From NCBI GenBank assembly GCA_963791995.1, contig CAWBUQ010000004.1, positions 1 to 64,000 of the forward strand: a DNA stretch of 64,000 bases. Reading direction: 5' to 3'. A program made the position numbers and the translations under genes. Positions 9,984 through 19,336 of this stretch are shown here, in pieces. Below the pieces are notes generated by a model. The model was not told where the DNA came from. It did not search any database and was given only the letters and a program-made list of their open reading frames with translations. Numbering within the stretch: position 1 is the stretch's first letter; every line of letters starts with the position of its first letter. The stretch comes from Bog-473 sp963791995. Its GTDB lineage: Bacteria; Actinomycetota; Acidimicrobiia; Acidimicrobiales; RAAP-2.

Positions 9984-11938
9984 ATGTCGTCGGTGACGAG
10001 GAACCGCTTCGCCGGTGAGCCTTTCGAGGACAGCGACGAGGCGATTGCCCGCGCCCTCCAGGACGTCAGTATCCCGGCGCTGATGGCCTCGCTCGTGCAC
10101 ATGAGCGGTGACCCGTCGTGGGTGCGGGGCGAGATCCAGCCGAACGTGGCCATGTCGCTGGACATCCAGGGTGCGACGTCACCCGAGGACATGGCCGAGG
10201 TGCGCCGGCGTGCCCTCCCGGCGATCGCCGCCTACCGCGACAACGGGTGCGTCCCGGTGGAGCTGTCCCGTGAAATGCTCCGGGAGATGATGGCCTTTCC
10301 TCGGCCGGCGTCCCGTCGAGGGGCAGCTGGCCGGCCTCTTCTTCGATGACCTGCAGTTCGAGGGCGGCGACAGCGGGGAGATCTCCTGGACCGACGAGAT
10401 CTCGGAGTCCCAGAAGGCGGCGGCGCCGGTCGTCGTGATCGGCTGCGGCATGGGTGGGATCCTCGCCGGCATCCGCCTCCAGCAGGCCGGGCTGCCGTTC
10501 ACCATCATCGACAAGAACGCCGGCCCAGGGGGCACCTGGTGGGAGAACCGCTATCCCGGCGCACGGGTGGACGTCGGGAGTCATCAGTACTGCTTCTCCT
10601 TCGAGCCGGCCGAGCTGTGGAGCGAGTACTACTGCCAGCAGCCGGAGCTGCGCGCCTACTTCGGTTCCGTCGTCGACACATTCGATCTCGGGCCGCACTG
10701 CCACTTCGAGACCGCCGTCACCGAGGCGGTGTGGCAGGAGGAGCGAGCCATGTGGCGCGTCACGACGCGCGACGCGGGCGGCACCGAGGAGGTACTCGAG
10801 GCCCGCTTCGTCATCAGCGCCGTGGGTTCGCTCAACCTGCCCCGGCTGCCCGAGATCCCCGGCATGGAGACATTCGCCGGGCCTTCGTTCCACTCGGCGC
10901 GCTGGCCCGAGGACCTCGACATCGAGGGGACACGCTTCGCACTGGTCGGCGCCGGAGCGAGCGGGTTCCAGATCGGACCCGCCATCGCCGACGACGTCGA
11001 GCAGCTCACGATCTTCCAGCGAACGGCGCAATGGATCCTGCCGAACCGGATCTACCACACGCCGGTGCCCCCGGGCGACGCCTGGGCGCTGAAGCACCTG
11101 CCCTTCTACGGTCGGTGGTACCGCTTCGTCATGACCTTCGCCGGCATCGCGGCCGGGCTGGACATGTACCGCATCGACCCTGAGTACGACGACCCGACGC
11201 ACCAATCCGTCAATGCCATCAGCGCGAGGCGGGCGACCGCCTTGGTGGCGTCGATGCAATCGATCGTCGCCGACGATCCCCAGTTGCTCGAGAAGGTCAT
11301 CCCCGACTATCCCGCCGCGGGCAAGCGCATCCTCCAAGACGACGGCACCTGGTTGCGCACCCTGCAGAAGCCGAACGTCGAACTGGTGCGGACGGGCATC
11401 GAGCGGATCGTCCCCGACGGGGTCGTCACGACGGACGGACAGCACTACGCGGCCGACGTCATCTGCTACGCCACCGGGTTCCGCCACAACGAATTCCTGG
11501 CTTCCATGGAGGTGACAGGCAGAAACGGCGTGTCGTTGCGCGAGCAGTGGGGGGACGAGCCCACGGCGTACCTCGGCATCACGATGCCGAATTTCCCCAA
11601 CCTCTTCTGCATCTACGGTCCAGGGACCAACCTGGCCTTCGGCGCCAGCCTCTTTTACCACGCCGAATTCCAGGTGCACTATGCCCTCGAGGCGATCCGC
11701 GAGACGCTGGCGTCCGACGCCGTGTGGGCCGAGGTGCGCAAGGACGCCCACGACGACTACGCCGAGCGCTACCAGGCCGAAATCGCCCAGCTGGTGTGGG
11801 CACATCCAGCCATCACCCACAGCCACTACAAGAACCCCGACGGCAAGGTGTTCACGCTTGTCGCCGTGGCCGCTGGACCAGTACTGGGGGTGGACCCGCC
11901 ACGTCGAGCGCGAGCACTACGAGTTCGGCGGGTCATGA
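9984..11938 (+). CDS. flavin-containing monooxygenase, Baeyer-Villiger type (two frameshifts)
   Basis: When two extra bases are disregarded the gene encodes about 650 residues. The N-terminal ~125 residues (IARALQDVSIPALMASLVHM) are the helical extension found in a subgroup of Baeyer-Villiger-like monooxygenases. The FAD-binding motif VVVIGCGMGG and the FAD-contact segment GGTWWENRYPG follow, then a second dinucleotide motif GAGASG for NADPH. The first frame change sits in the T/C run at about 10296-10300; the second at about 11860 restores the typical C-terminus PWPLDQYWGWTRHVEREHYEFGG. Enzymes of this class insert oxygen into ketones or oxidise N/S atoms using NADPH and O2. The start at 9984 is chosen because the upstream extension lacks family character. 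The LysR gene on the other strand lies just downstream. Confidence 0.8.
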
Positions 11939-12026
11939 GCAACGAACGGCAACTCGCCCCAGAAGAGTGCGATGTCGACACCTCCGAGCGTGCCCGATCG
12001 GCCTAGATACTTCTACCCGGTGCGCC

Positions 12027-12920
12027 TCACCGCGGATCAGTCGTTGCGATCGGTTGTCGGGTGCTGGTCCGTGCCAGATCGACGAAGCGGGCAGCCGCGG
12101 GGGAGATGTCACCACCTTGGTGCACGAAGCCGACGGTCACGAGCTGGACCGGTATGAACGGCCTGATCTCAACGCCCTCGTGATCCGCCACGAGGCAGCG
12201 ATAGGAGAGGAAGGATCCCATGCCGGCCTGGGCGGCCGCCATCCAGGACCCCCGGTCCTCGAAGACGACCGTCGCCTGAGGAATGGTCCCGGTCGCGCTC
12301 AGGGCCGTCTCGTTGATGAGGCCTCGACGCCCCGAGTCCGGCGGCGGGACGATGAGCGGTTGCGTCACCACGTCGTGCCATGACACCGCCAGAGGGAGAT
12401 CGGTGCCGACCGGCGAGACGAACACCACTTCGAGCTCGACCACGGGGAGGACGGTCAGCCCGCGATCACGGGCCAAGGGGGTCAGCTCGCTGAAACCGAT
12501 CTCCGCCGTTCCGTCGTTGACCTTGCGGAGTACGTCATGGGCGTCAGTGGCTCGGCACACCCGGATGGCGAGTCCGGGCTCGCACTGGCGGAGCTCGCTC
12601 AGAGCTCGGGTCAGGAGCAACCCGTTGGTAGGCGTGGTGGCAATGACGAATTCCTGCTGATCCTTCACGCTCTGTGCCGTCTGGCCCACGGCATCGAAGG
12701 CGGCGAGGGCGTCTCGTGCTGCGCGCACGACCGCCTGGCCCCCGTCGGTGATCATCAGGCATCGGCCCGAAAGAGCGAAGACCGTGACGCCGTGCTCGGC
12801 CTCGAATGCGCGGACGGCGCGCGAGATGACCGGCTGAGAGACGCCCAGCGACCGGGCGGCTGCGCTCACCGAGCCGAAGTCGTTGACCGCCACCAGGTAG
12901 CGCAATTGCTGGACGGTCAT
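12027..12920 (-). CDS. LysR-family transcriptional regulator
   Basis: The 297-residue protein has the LysR N-terminal winged helix-turn-helix (LRYLVAVNDFGSVSAAARSLGVSQPVISRAVRAFE split over residues 6-41) and a C-terminal periplasmic-binding-like effector domain from about residue 90 (FVIATTPTNGLLLTRALSEL). Length is normal for the family. LysR regulators usually act as tetramers and respond to a small metabolite. It is convergent with the monooxygenase gene and divergent from the secreted phosphoesterase gene, with about 90 bases between the two start codons. The phosphoesterase is therefore the more natural target, but this is inferred from position. Confidence 0.9.
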   Translation of the reverse strand: MTVQQLRYLVAVNDFGSVSAAARSLGVSQPVISRAVRAFEAEHGVTVFALSGRCLMITDGGQAVVRAARDALAAFDAVGQTAQSVKDQQEFVIATTPTNGLLLTRALSELRQCEPGLAIRVCRATDAHDVLRKVNDGTAEIGFSELTPLARDRGLTVLPVVELEVVFVSPVGTDLPLAVSWHDVVTQPLIVPPPDSGRRGLINETALSATGTIPQATVVFEDRGSWMAAAQAGMGSFLSYRCLVADHEGVEIRPFIPVQLVTVGFVHQGGDISPAAARFVDLARTSTRQPIATTDPR

Positions 12921-13009
12921 GCCCGGAGAGCATAGGTCGTTGCCCAGAATGGGGATTGTGGTGGCCTCGGGATGGCCTTCTAATGGCGATCCGGAATGGG
13001 AGGTCGTCG

Positions 13010-15236
13010 ATGAGTGGACTCAGGCGAAGCATGACGGGGGGTGCTGTCGCAATTCTGGTCGTGCTCGCGACCGCAACGTTCGGGCAGGTGGCAAGCACGG
13101 CGGGGGCGGGAGCCGCCCCGGTCGTACGCGCCGCGCTCGCCCCCGGCTCGATCAACAACGTCCTCGTGATCGAGCTCGAGAACGAGGACGCCACGTCCAC
13201 GTTCGGGCCCGGTTCCGTGGCGACCTATCTCAACGGGACGCTCGTCCCCAAGGGAGAGCTGCTCGAGAACTTCTACGCCACCGGTCACGTGAGCCTCGAC
13301 AACTACATCGCCGAGATCTCGGGTCAGGCCCCGGCACCCTTGACCGACTCGGACTGCAACCTCGGCCAGTTCGTCAACGTCACGCCTGGGACCAATGACC
13401 CCAACAGCGCGACCTACCCCGGGCAGGTCGACGGCAACGGATGCGTCTACCCGGCGCCGACCGCCACGTCCGCCGGGGCACCGACGATCGCCGATCAGCT
13501 CGACGCGGCCGACCCGCCCAACCCCACCACCCACGTGGCCTCGTGGCGCGAGTACGCCGAGTCCATGGGCAACGATGCGACGCGCGACGGAGGAGTGACC
13601 GACCCGCTCGGTGGCACCGACTGTGCGCACCCGGCGGTGGGTGGGACCGACCACGCGGTCATCGCCGAAGCCGCCGACCAGTACGCCACGCGGCACAACC
13701 CGTTCATGTACTTCCACTCCATCATCGACAACACCGCCGAATGCGACGCCAACGTCGTGCCGCTCGGGACGGTGGCCGTGGGCACGCCGAGCACGGTCAA
13801 TGGCACCGCGCTGCCCGACACGTTCACGGGCCATTTGGCCAACGACCTGTCCAGCGAGTCGACGACGCCAAAGTTCGGCTTCATCACCCCCAACCTCTGT
13901 GACGACGGCCACGACGGGACCTGCGCCGGCACCAACGTCGAGGGTGGCAAGACCGGTGGACTCACGGGGGCGGACCTCTGGCTGAAACACTGGATGCCGC
14001 TGATCATGGCCTCGCCGTCCTACCAATCCGGTCAGATGCTCGTGGTCATCACCTCCGACGAGGGCGACGTCACCGACACCACCGCGTGCTGCAACGAACA
14101 GCCCGGCCCCAACTGGGCCTACCCCGGCGCCAGCCCGCTCCTCGGCGCGGCGCCGACCACACCCGGTGCCGATCCCGGGGGCGGAAGGATCGGCACCTTG
14201 CTGCTCAACAACACGTACATCGAGCCCGGGACCGTCGACACGACCGGGTACTACAACCACTACTCGGCCCTGCGCAGCTACGAGGACCTGCTCGGGTTGA
14301 CCACCGGCGGCAGCGACGGGGAGGGCCACCTCGGCTTCGCCGCCGCGAGCGGACTGACGCCCTTCGGGCAGGACGTCTTCCAACCGGCGGTGATGCCGAC
14401 CATCAGCACCAATCCACTGAGTCAGTCAGTCGTCACGGGGGGATCGCTGACCTTCAGCGCGTCGGCGAACATCGTGACGCCGACCATCCAATGGCAGACG
14501 TCGACCAACGGCGGCAGCAGCTGGATCAATCTGCCCGGCGACACGAACCCCACGCTCACCATCGGGCCGCTGACCTCGTTCGTCAACGGGTGGGAGGTCA
14601 GGGCGATCTTCACCAACTACCTGGGGTCGGCGCCGACCACCGCCGCGACGATCACCGTGACGCCACCGACGACCGCGGTCGTGCTGCCGGCGAACGGCGC
14701 CACCGTGGCGGGCACCCAGTACCTCGACGCCGGCGCCTCGTCCGGCGTGACCAAGGTCCAGTACGAGCTGACCGGTGGGACGCTGAACGACGCGGTGATC
14801 GCCACCGCCTCCCCGACCATCTTCGGGTGGCTGGCCAGCTGGAATACGACAACGGTGCCCAACGGGAGCTACACGCTGCAGAGCGTCGCGTCCTCGGGTG
14901 GTCTCACGGGCACCAGTCCGGGCGTCACCGTCACGGTCAACAATCCGCCGCCGACGACCGACGGTCGTGCTGCCGGCGAACAACGCCACCTTGACCGGCA
15001 CGCAGTACCTCGACGCCACCACCTCGTCCGGCGTGACCAAGGTCCAGTTCGAGCTGACCGGAGGGACGCTCAACGGCGCCGTGATCGCCACCGCCACCCC
15101 GACCATCTACGGGTGGTTGGCGAGTTGGAACACCACGACCGTGTCCGACGGGCCCTACACCCTGCAGAGTGTCGCCTCCTACCCCGGAGGGGTGAGCGGA
15201 ACGAGCGCGCCGATCTCCATCTCGCTGAACAATTGA
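13010..15236 (+). CDS. secreted phosphoesterase with C-terminal Ig-like repeats (one frameshift)
   Basis: The corrected product is about 741 residues. A signal peptide (MTGGAVAILVVLATATFGQV) leads into a phosphoesterase-family domain of the phospholipase C/acid phosphatase group: NVLVIELENEDATSTFG at the start, GHVSLDNYIAEISGQ and VVITSDEGD in the core. An Ig-like module (about 14395-14660) and two similar ~93-residue repeats of the type VVLPANGATVAGTQYLDA...GWLASWNTTTV follow. The ATG at 13010 has a GGGAGGT ribosome site at 12998. The second repeat is out of frame: comparison with repeat one shows a single inserted A at 14961, after which the protein runs to 15236. It probably hydrolyses phosphoesters outside the cell. 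Confidence 0.85.
14674..15226 (+). repeat. two long direct repeats encoding Ig-like modules
   Basis: Two copies of about 280 bases each (roughly 14674-14940 and 14955-15226) share long identical runs and encode the same module (TQYLDA, SSGVTKVQ, ELTGGTLN, GWLASWNTTTV, YTLQSVAS). Copy two carries an extra A at 14961 relative to copy one, which shifts the reading frame. Outside that base the codons align throughout, so the module is conserved at protein level. Confidence 0.8.
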
Positions 15237-15312
15237 GGTCTCTGCAGGCCTCGCTTCGGTCGCTCGTTCGGCACGGAGCGGCCGGGGCCGCGGCCTCCGC
15301 GCGCCCAGAAGG

Positions 15313-16825
15313 CTAGAGGACGAGGTGCTCCTGGAACTCGGGGTTCGCCATGGCGTCTCGGATGTGCGCGGCCTGCTCCTCGGGTGACTCCTTGGTCCGC
15401 AGCAGGATCGGCGTGAGGACGATCCCGAGCATCACGCACGCCGCCGCGATCAACAGCGCCAGCCGGTAGCCGTCGGCCAGGGCGGTGATCAGGTCGTGGC
15501 CCGAGGCGAGGAGCGACTTGGACTGGTTGGCCGCGATCGTGCCCAGCGCGGCGAGGCCGATGGCGCCCGCCAGCTGCTGGGACACGTTCACGATGCCCGA
15601 GCCCAGCCCGGCGTCCTCGTTGGGGATCTCGGACATGCCGATCTGCAGCAGCGGCATGAACGACGACCCGGCGCCGAGGCCCATCAACAAGAAGGCGAAG
15701 AAGATGCGTGGGAAGTACTCCGCGTGCGGGCCGGCCGAGGCGAAGAGCAACAGCCCGATGGCGGCCGAGGCCATGCCCGGGTACATCACCTTCTTGTTCC
15801 CGAAGCGCCCGACCAGCCAGGCCGTGATGCCCGTCGACATCGCCGCCATGGAGACCGCCTGGGGCAAGAAGGCCAGCCCCGTCTTGACCGGGCTGTAGTG
15901 CAGGACGTGCTCGAAGTAGAGGGCGCCGATGAAGAACGTCGAGAACATCCCGATGACCAGCAGGCCGCGGATGGCGCCCGAACCGGTGAGCGTGCGCAGC
16001 TTGAGGATGCGCAGCGGCATGATCGGCTTCTCAATGCGCGACTCGAGCAGCACGAAGGCGACACCGAGCGCGACAGCCAGCCCGACCAGGCCGAGCGTGT
16101 GCGCCGAGCCCCAGCCATACGTCGTCGACGTCACGATGGCGTAGATCAGCACCATCACCGCAGCGGTCACCAGGATGGAGCCGACCCAGTCGACGCCTTG
16201 CTTGATGCCGAGGCCGACGTTGTCCACCAGGAGGATGGAGCCGGCGATCATCGTGGCGATCCCGACAGGGACGTTCACGAAGAAGATCCAGTGCCACGAC
16301 AGCGCCTGGGTGAGGATGCCGCCGGCGAGGAGCCCGACCGAGCCGCCGCCGACGGCCACGAACACGTAGGCGCTCATGGCGTTGGCCCGCTCGCGCGGGC
16401 TCGGGAACTCGGTGACGATGATGGCGACGATGACCGAGGAGCTCGAGCGCGCCGCCGATGCCCTGGACGAAGCGCGCCCCCACCAGCAGGCCCTGGCTGT
16501 CGGCCGACCCGCAGGCGATGGAGGCGAGCGTGAAGAGCGCCACGCCGGCGAGGAACACCTTCTTGCGGCCGATGAGGTCGCCCAGGCGGCCCGAGAGGAG
16601 GAGGAAGCTGCCGAAGCTGATGAGGTAGGCGTCGACCACCCAGGTGAGGCCGGACTGGCTGAAGTGGAGGCTCTTTTGGATGTCCGGCAGCGCCACGTTG
16701 ACGATGGAGCCGTCGAGGGCGTTCATGAACATGGCCAGGCAGACGACGACCAGGGCGATCCAGCGCCGGCGGTCGCCGGCGGAATCGATGGGGTCCAGGA
16801 CCGTCCCCGGTGCGTTGATAGTCAT
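15313..16825 (-). CDS. MFS drug exporter, DHA2 (EmrB/QacA) type (one frameshift)
   Basis: The corrected product is about 503 residues with the 14-helix arrangement of DHA2 multidrug:H+ antiporters. The first helix holds NALDGSIVNVALPDIQ, the loop between helices 2 and 3 holds GRLGDLIGRKK, and helix 5 includes GGSVGLLAGGILTQ followed by WHWIFFVNVPVG. The two parts are in different frames; one surplus base at about 16441-16447 joins GIGGAL to SSVIVAIIVTEFPSPRERANAMSAY-type sequence. The gene is divergent from a MarR regulator and its start codon lies inside an inverted repeat (16817-16840). It probably exports a toxic small molecule. No helper membrane-fusion protein is nearby. Confidence 0.85.
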
Positions 16826-16840
16826 GATTTCGTGACTATC
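16817..16840 (+). promoter_or_regulatory. inverted repeat, probable MarR operator
   Basis: The perfect 8-base arms GATAGTCA and TGACTATC are separated by 8 bases. The left arm overlaps the start codon of the exporter (ATG at 16825-16823 on the minus strand) and the site lies 53 bases before the MarR start. Size and position fit a MarR dimer blocking exporter transcription and possibly its own. Confidence 0.7.
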
Positions 16841-16892
16841 CTAGAGGCATGATCGATCTGGCCGTGCAGCGGGGTCCCGGGGGACCGGTTTC

Positions 16893-17351
16893 GTGAGCGC
16901 CGCCCGGTCCTCGGCCCGCCCCGCCACCGGCACCATCGTCTTGTTGACCCAGCTGGCCCGGGCCGTCTTCCTGCGTTCGTCGGTCGAACTGGTCGGGATG
17001 AACCTGCGCAACATGGTCGTCCTCGCCTACCTGCGGGACCACCCCGGCGTCTCCCAGCAGGCCATGACCGAGCACCTCTCCATGGACTCGAACACCGGGG
17101 TCCTGATCCTCAACGACCTCGAGGACCTCGAGTACGCCGAGCGGCGCCGGGACCCTTCTGACCGGCGGCGTCACATCGTCCACATCACCGACGCCGGCCT
17201 CGAGGCGCTCGAACTGGCCGAGGTGGCGCAGGGGAGTATCGAGGACGAGATCCTGGCCGGGCTGAGCTCGACGGAACGGGATCAGCTGCGGCGGTTGCTG
17301 GTCAAGGCGCTCGAGGAGCACGCACCCGCGCCCCCGGGTGCCGGCACCTGA
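16893..17351 (+). CDS. MarR-family transcriptional regulator
   Basis: The 152-residue protein has the MarR winged helix-turn-helix: RNMVVLAYLRDHPGVSQQ, then the recognition helix region QAMTEHLSMDSNTGVLILNDLEDL, and the wing with YAERRRDPSDRRRHIVHIT, where the D-RR motif is diagnostic. Flanking helices give the dimer interface. It is divergently arranged with the DHA2 exporter, the classical layout for an efflux pump and its ligand-sensing repressor. The inverted repeat at 16817-16840 is the likely binding site. The inducing compound cannot be told from the sequence. Confidence 0.9.
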   Translation: MSAARSSARPATGTIVLLTQLARAVFLRSSVELVGMNLRNMVVLAYLRDHPGVSQQAMTEHLSMDSNTGVLILNDLEDLEYAERRRDPSDRRRHIVHITDAGLEALELAEVAQGSIEDEILAGLSSTERDQLRRLLVKALEEHAPAPPGAGT

Positions 17352-17391
17352 CCGAAGCGTTCAGCGGTTCGCTGCCCGACCTCGCTGCCGT

Positions 17392-18282
17392 CTAGCCGGA
17401 TCCGTAGACGGGGTTAGAAATCCGAAGAGTCAGGAGCAGCGCGGCCGGGCCTTGCGGCCTGTCGCCTCGGAGCGTCACCCGGTGCATGACCCGGCGCTCA
17501 CCCTCGTAGTCGAAGATCCCGTAGTGCATGGTGGCCCGGTTGTCCCAGAAGGCCAGGGTCCCCGGCTTCCAGTGGTAGCGGACGAGGAAGCGCGGGTCGG
17601 TCATGTGGTCGTAGAGGAGGCGGAGCAGCCGGGTGCCCTGCTTTTCGGGGAAGCCGTGCAGCCCGAACGTGAAGCCCGGATTGACGAAGAGGTTCTTGCG
17701 ACCGGTATCGGGGTGCACGCGCACGACCGGGTGGAGGGCGGGCAGCAATTGTTCGAGTTTCTTGCCCTCCCACACGTTGCCGTGCCCGTCGGCGACGGCC
17801 TGGGCGTAGTACGGCGAGTAGTGGGAGGCGGTGAGTCCGTCGCAGAGGTGCTGGAGCGGCTCGGCCAACTCCTCGTAGGCGGCCCGTGTGTCGGCCCACA
17901 TGGTGTCCCCGCCGGCAACGGGCACGTCGACTGACCGCAGCATCGATGCCATGGCCGGGCGGTTCATGAACGTGATGTCGGTGTGCCAGAAGTCGGTCCG
18001 ATCCTTGCCGCTCTCAATGGAGTGGATCTCCTTGCGCTCGACGACCTGCCTCTCAACCGGGTGGTTCTCGGTGACCTCACCGAAGCGGCCCGCGAAGGCG
18101 ATCTGCGAGTCGTCGTCGAGCTGCTGGTCCGGGAAGAACACGACGAGGCGCTCGAGCCACACCTGGCGGATGGCCGCGACGGTGTCGTCGTCGAGGTCGG
18201 CGGCGCATTCGACCCCGAGGATCTCGGCCCCGATGGTGGGGCTGAGGGGGCGGACGTCGAGGTCGACCGTGCTCATCGTCAT
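17392..18282 (-). CDS. TauD/TfdA-family Fe(II)/2-oxoglutarate dioxygenase
   Basis: The 296-residue protein belongs to the taurine dioxygenase family. The N-terminal segment IGAEILGVECAADLDDDTVAAI is typical. The iron ligands are seen as His100 and Asp102 in FWHTDITF and a distal histidine in VMHRVTLRG, whose arginine would hold 2-oxoglutarate. The family hydroxylates a substrate carbon, often next to a sulfonate, ether or amine, with loss of CO2 from 2-oxoglutarate. No sulfonate transporter is adjacent, so taurine itself is not assured. The ATG at 18282 is chosen over an upstream frame extension because family members start shortly before the IGAEI segment. Confidence 0.85.
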   Translation of the reverse strand: MTMSTVDLDVRPLSPTIGAEILGVECAADLDDDTVAAIRQVWLERLVVFFPDQQLDDDSQIAFAGRFGEVTENHPVERQVVERKEIHSIESGKDRTDFWHTDITFMNRPAMASMLRSVDVPVAGGDTMWADTRAAYEELAEPLQHLCDGLTASHYSPYYAQAVADGHGNVWEGKKLEQLLPALHPVVRVHPDTGRKNLFVNPGFTFGLHGFPEKQGTRLLRLLYDHMTDPRFLVRYHWKPGTLAFWDNRATMHYGIFDYEGERRVMHRVTLRGDRPQGPAALLLTLRISNPVYGSG

Positions 18283-18721
18283 GGCTCCATGGTGGCACCG
18301 GACCGGGAAGGCAGTGCCTGCACTGCGCCGACGCGCCTGCGGGCTCGACGGCGTGGTCCACCGCAAGGACAGGGATTTGCCTGTATTTCGAGGGGTCATT
18401 GCCACCTCTACAGCTGATCATTGACTGCATTTGCCTCCCGACAGGCATCACAAATTGCAACTCACATCTTTGTAATTACAACGTGATGGTTTCGTAATGT
18501 TTACGTGAACAAAAACACAAACTTCCCTGTTGCAGAGGGGTTGCGCGTGGATTAGACATCATCATCGCGTTGTTTAGAATTTGTTCTGTAAGCGGTTCGT
18601 GAGTTGCTTTCTCGGACTCATAAGGCCATTGGCGAGGCCTGTCCTTTGGCGAGGGATGAAGGCGGTTCAACCAAAAAGCAAGTTCCAACAAGAAACAGCA
18701 ACCCCAACAAGGAGATGAACA
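18283..18721. promoter_or_regulatory. AT-richer divergent promoter region with palindromes
   Basis: This 439-base spacer separates the dioxygenase (minus) from the exported-protein operon (plus) and is much richer in A/T than its surroundings. It contains the perfect 12-base palindrome TTGTAATTACAA (18470-18481) and the inverted repeat CGTAA-TGT-TTACG (18493-18505), eleven bases apart. An AAGGAG ribosome site for the plus-strand gene sits at its right edge. No open frame in it is convincing. The palindromes are plausible regulator sites; no regulator can be assigned. Confidence 0.5.
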
Positions 18722-19207
18722 ATGAGACGATTCAAAGGGAAGAAGTGGGCGGCAGCCGGCCTGGCTGGTTTTCTGCTCGTGAGCGGCGGCGTGGCCTTCG
18801 CCCTGATCAACCTGACTGGTACCGGGACCGGATCCGGCCCCGTCACGGCCGGTACGGGTGGTACGGCGAACATATCGTTGTCGGTACACGTCGCGAGCAC
18901 GCCTCCGTTGATTCCGGGTGCGACCGTGGCGGTGGACTTCGACGCCACGAATCCCAATGCCAATGCGGTGAACGTCACCACGATCACCTTGGTGAGCGTC
19001 ACCTCCTCGAACACCAACTGCAACAACAGCCTGAGCAACTACCCGCAGTTCACGCTGGCGCCGTTGACGGAGAACACCTTGGTCGCGGCTGGCAAGACCG
19101 ACTACGGGTTGCCCATCTCGGGCGCGCTGACGTGGGTCAACCTGCCCAACGTCGACCAAGGCGTCTGCCTCGGGCAGCCGCTGTCGGTGAACGTCAAGAC
19201 CCCGTAG
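18722..19207 (+). CDS. exported protein with TasA/camelysin-like leader
   Basis: The 161-residue product has a short basic start (MRRFKGKKW), a hydrophobic segment AAAGLAGFLLVSGGVAFALI at residues 10-29 and then a small Thr/Gly/Val-rich beta-type domain with cysteines in NTNCNNS and GVCLGQP. The GG-x-AFA pattern at the end of the hydrophobic segment resembles leaders cleaved by SipW-type signal peptidases in TasA and camelysin proteins. The domain also shares their order of a gly-rich stretch, a hydrophobic strand and a proline-led 'IPGATVAVDFDATNPN' element. A strong AAGGAGATGAAC site precedes the ATG. It is the first of three similar exported proteins. Homology to TasA is inferred from pattern only. 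Confidence 0.65.
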   Translation: MRRFKGKKWAAAGLAGFLLVSGGVAFALINLTGTGTGSGPVTAGTGGTANISLSVHVASTPPLIPGATVAVDFDATNPNANAVNVTTITLVSVTSSNTNCNNSLSNYPQFTLAPLTENTLVAAGKTDYGLPISGALTWVNLPNVDQGVCLGQPLSVNVKTP

Positions 19208-19263
19208 CAGTCCAAGAGGTGGTGTGACCTCTGGCGTCACACGCAGGGGTACCGCGGTACTGA

Positions 19264-19299
19264 AGCCGGGCCACGGAGCGAAGGCTCTGTGGCCCGGCT
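19264..19299 (+). terminator. strong hairpin, terminator-like
   Basis: The 16-base arms starting AGCCGGGCCACGGAGC pair with a downstream arm ending GGCCCGGCT, with one G-U pair and a GAAG tetraloop. No U-run follows, as is common in actinobacteria. It lies 57 bases after the first exported-protein gene. Two further inverted repeats precede it: GTGTGAC/GTCACAC (19222-19242) and GTACCGCGGTAC (19249-19260). It may end most transcripts from gene one so that it is made in excess over the next two. Confidence 0.6.
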
Positions 19300-19336
19300 G
19301 ACGGCCCACCATTCTTCACGACGTCAGCGAGCGCAG

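Noticed and set aside
10066..11826. A 586-codon minus-strand open frame
   Set aside because: It is antisense to the flavin monooxygenase, whose motifs are clear on the plus strand.
12980..14383. A 467-codon minus-strand open frame
   Set aside because: Antisense to the phosphoesterase; composition is Val/Gly/Arg-rich without any domain.
17392..18282. A specific call as taurine dioxygenase (tauD)
   Set aside because: The fold and iron ligands fit the family, but there is no sulfonate transporter nearby, so the substrate cannot be stated.
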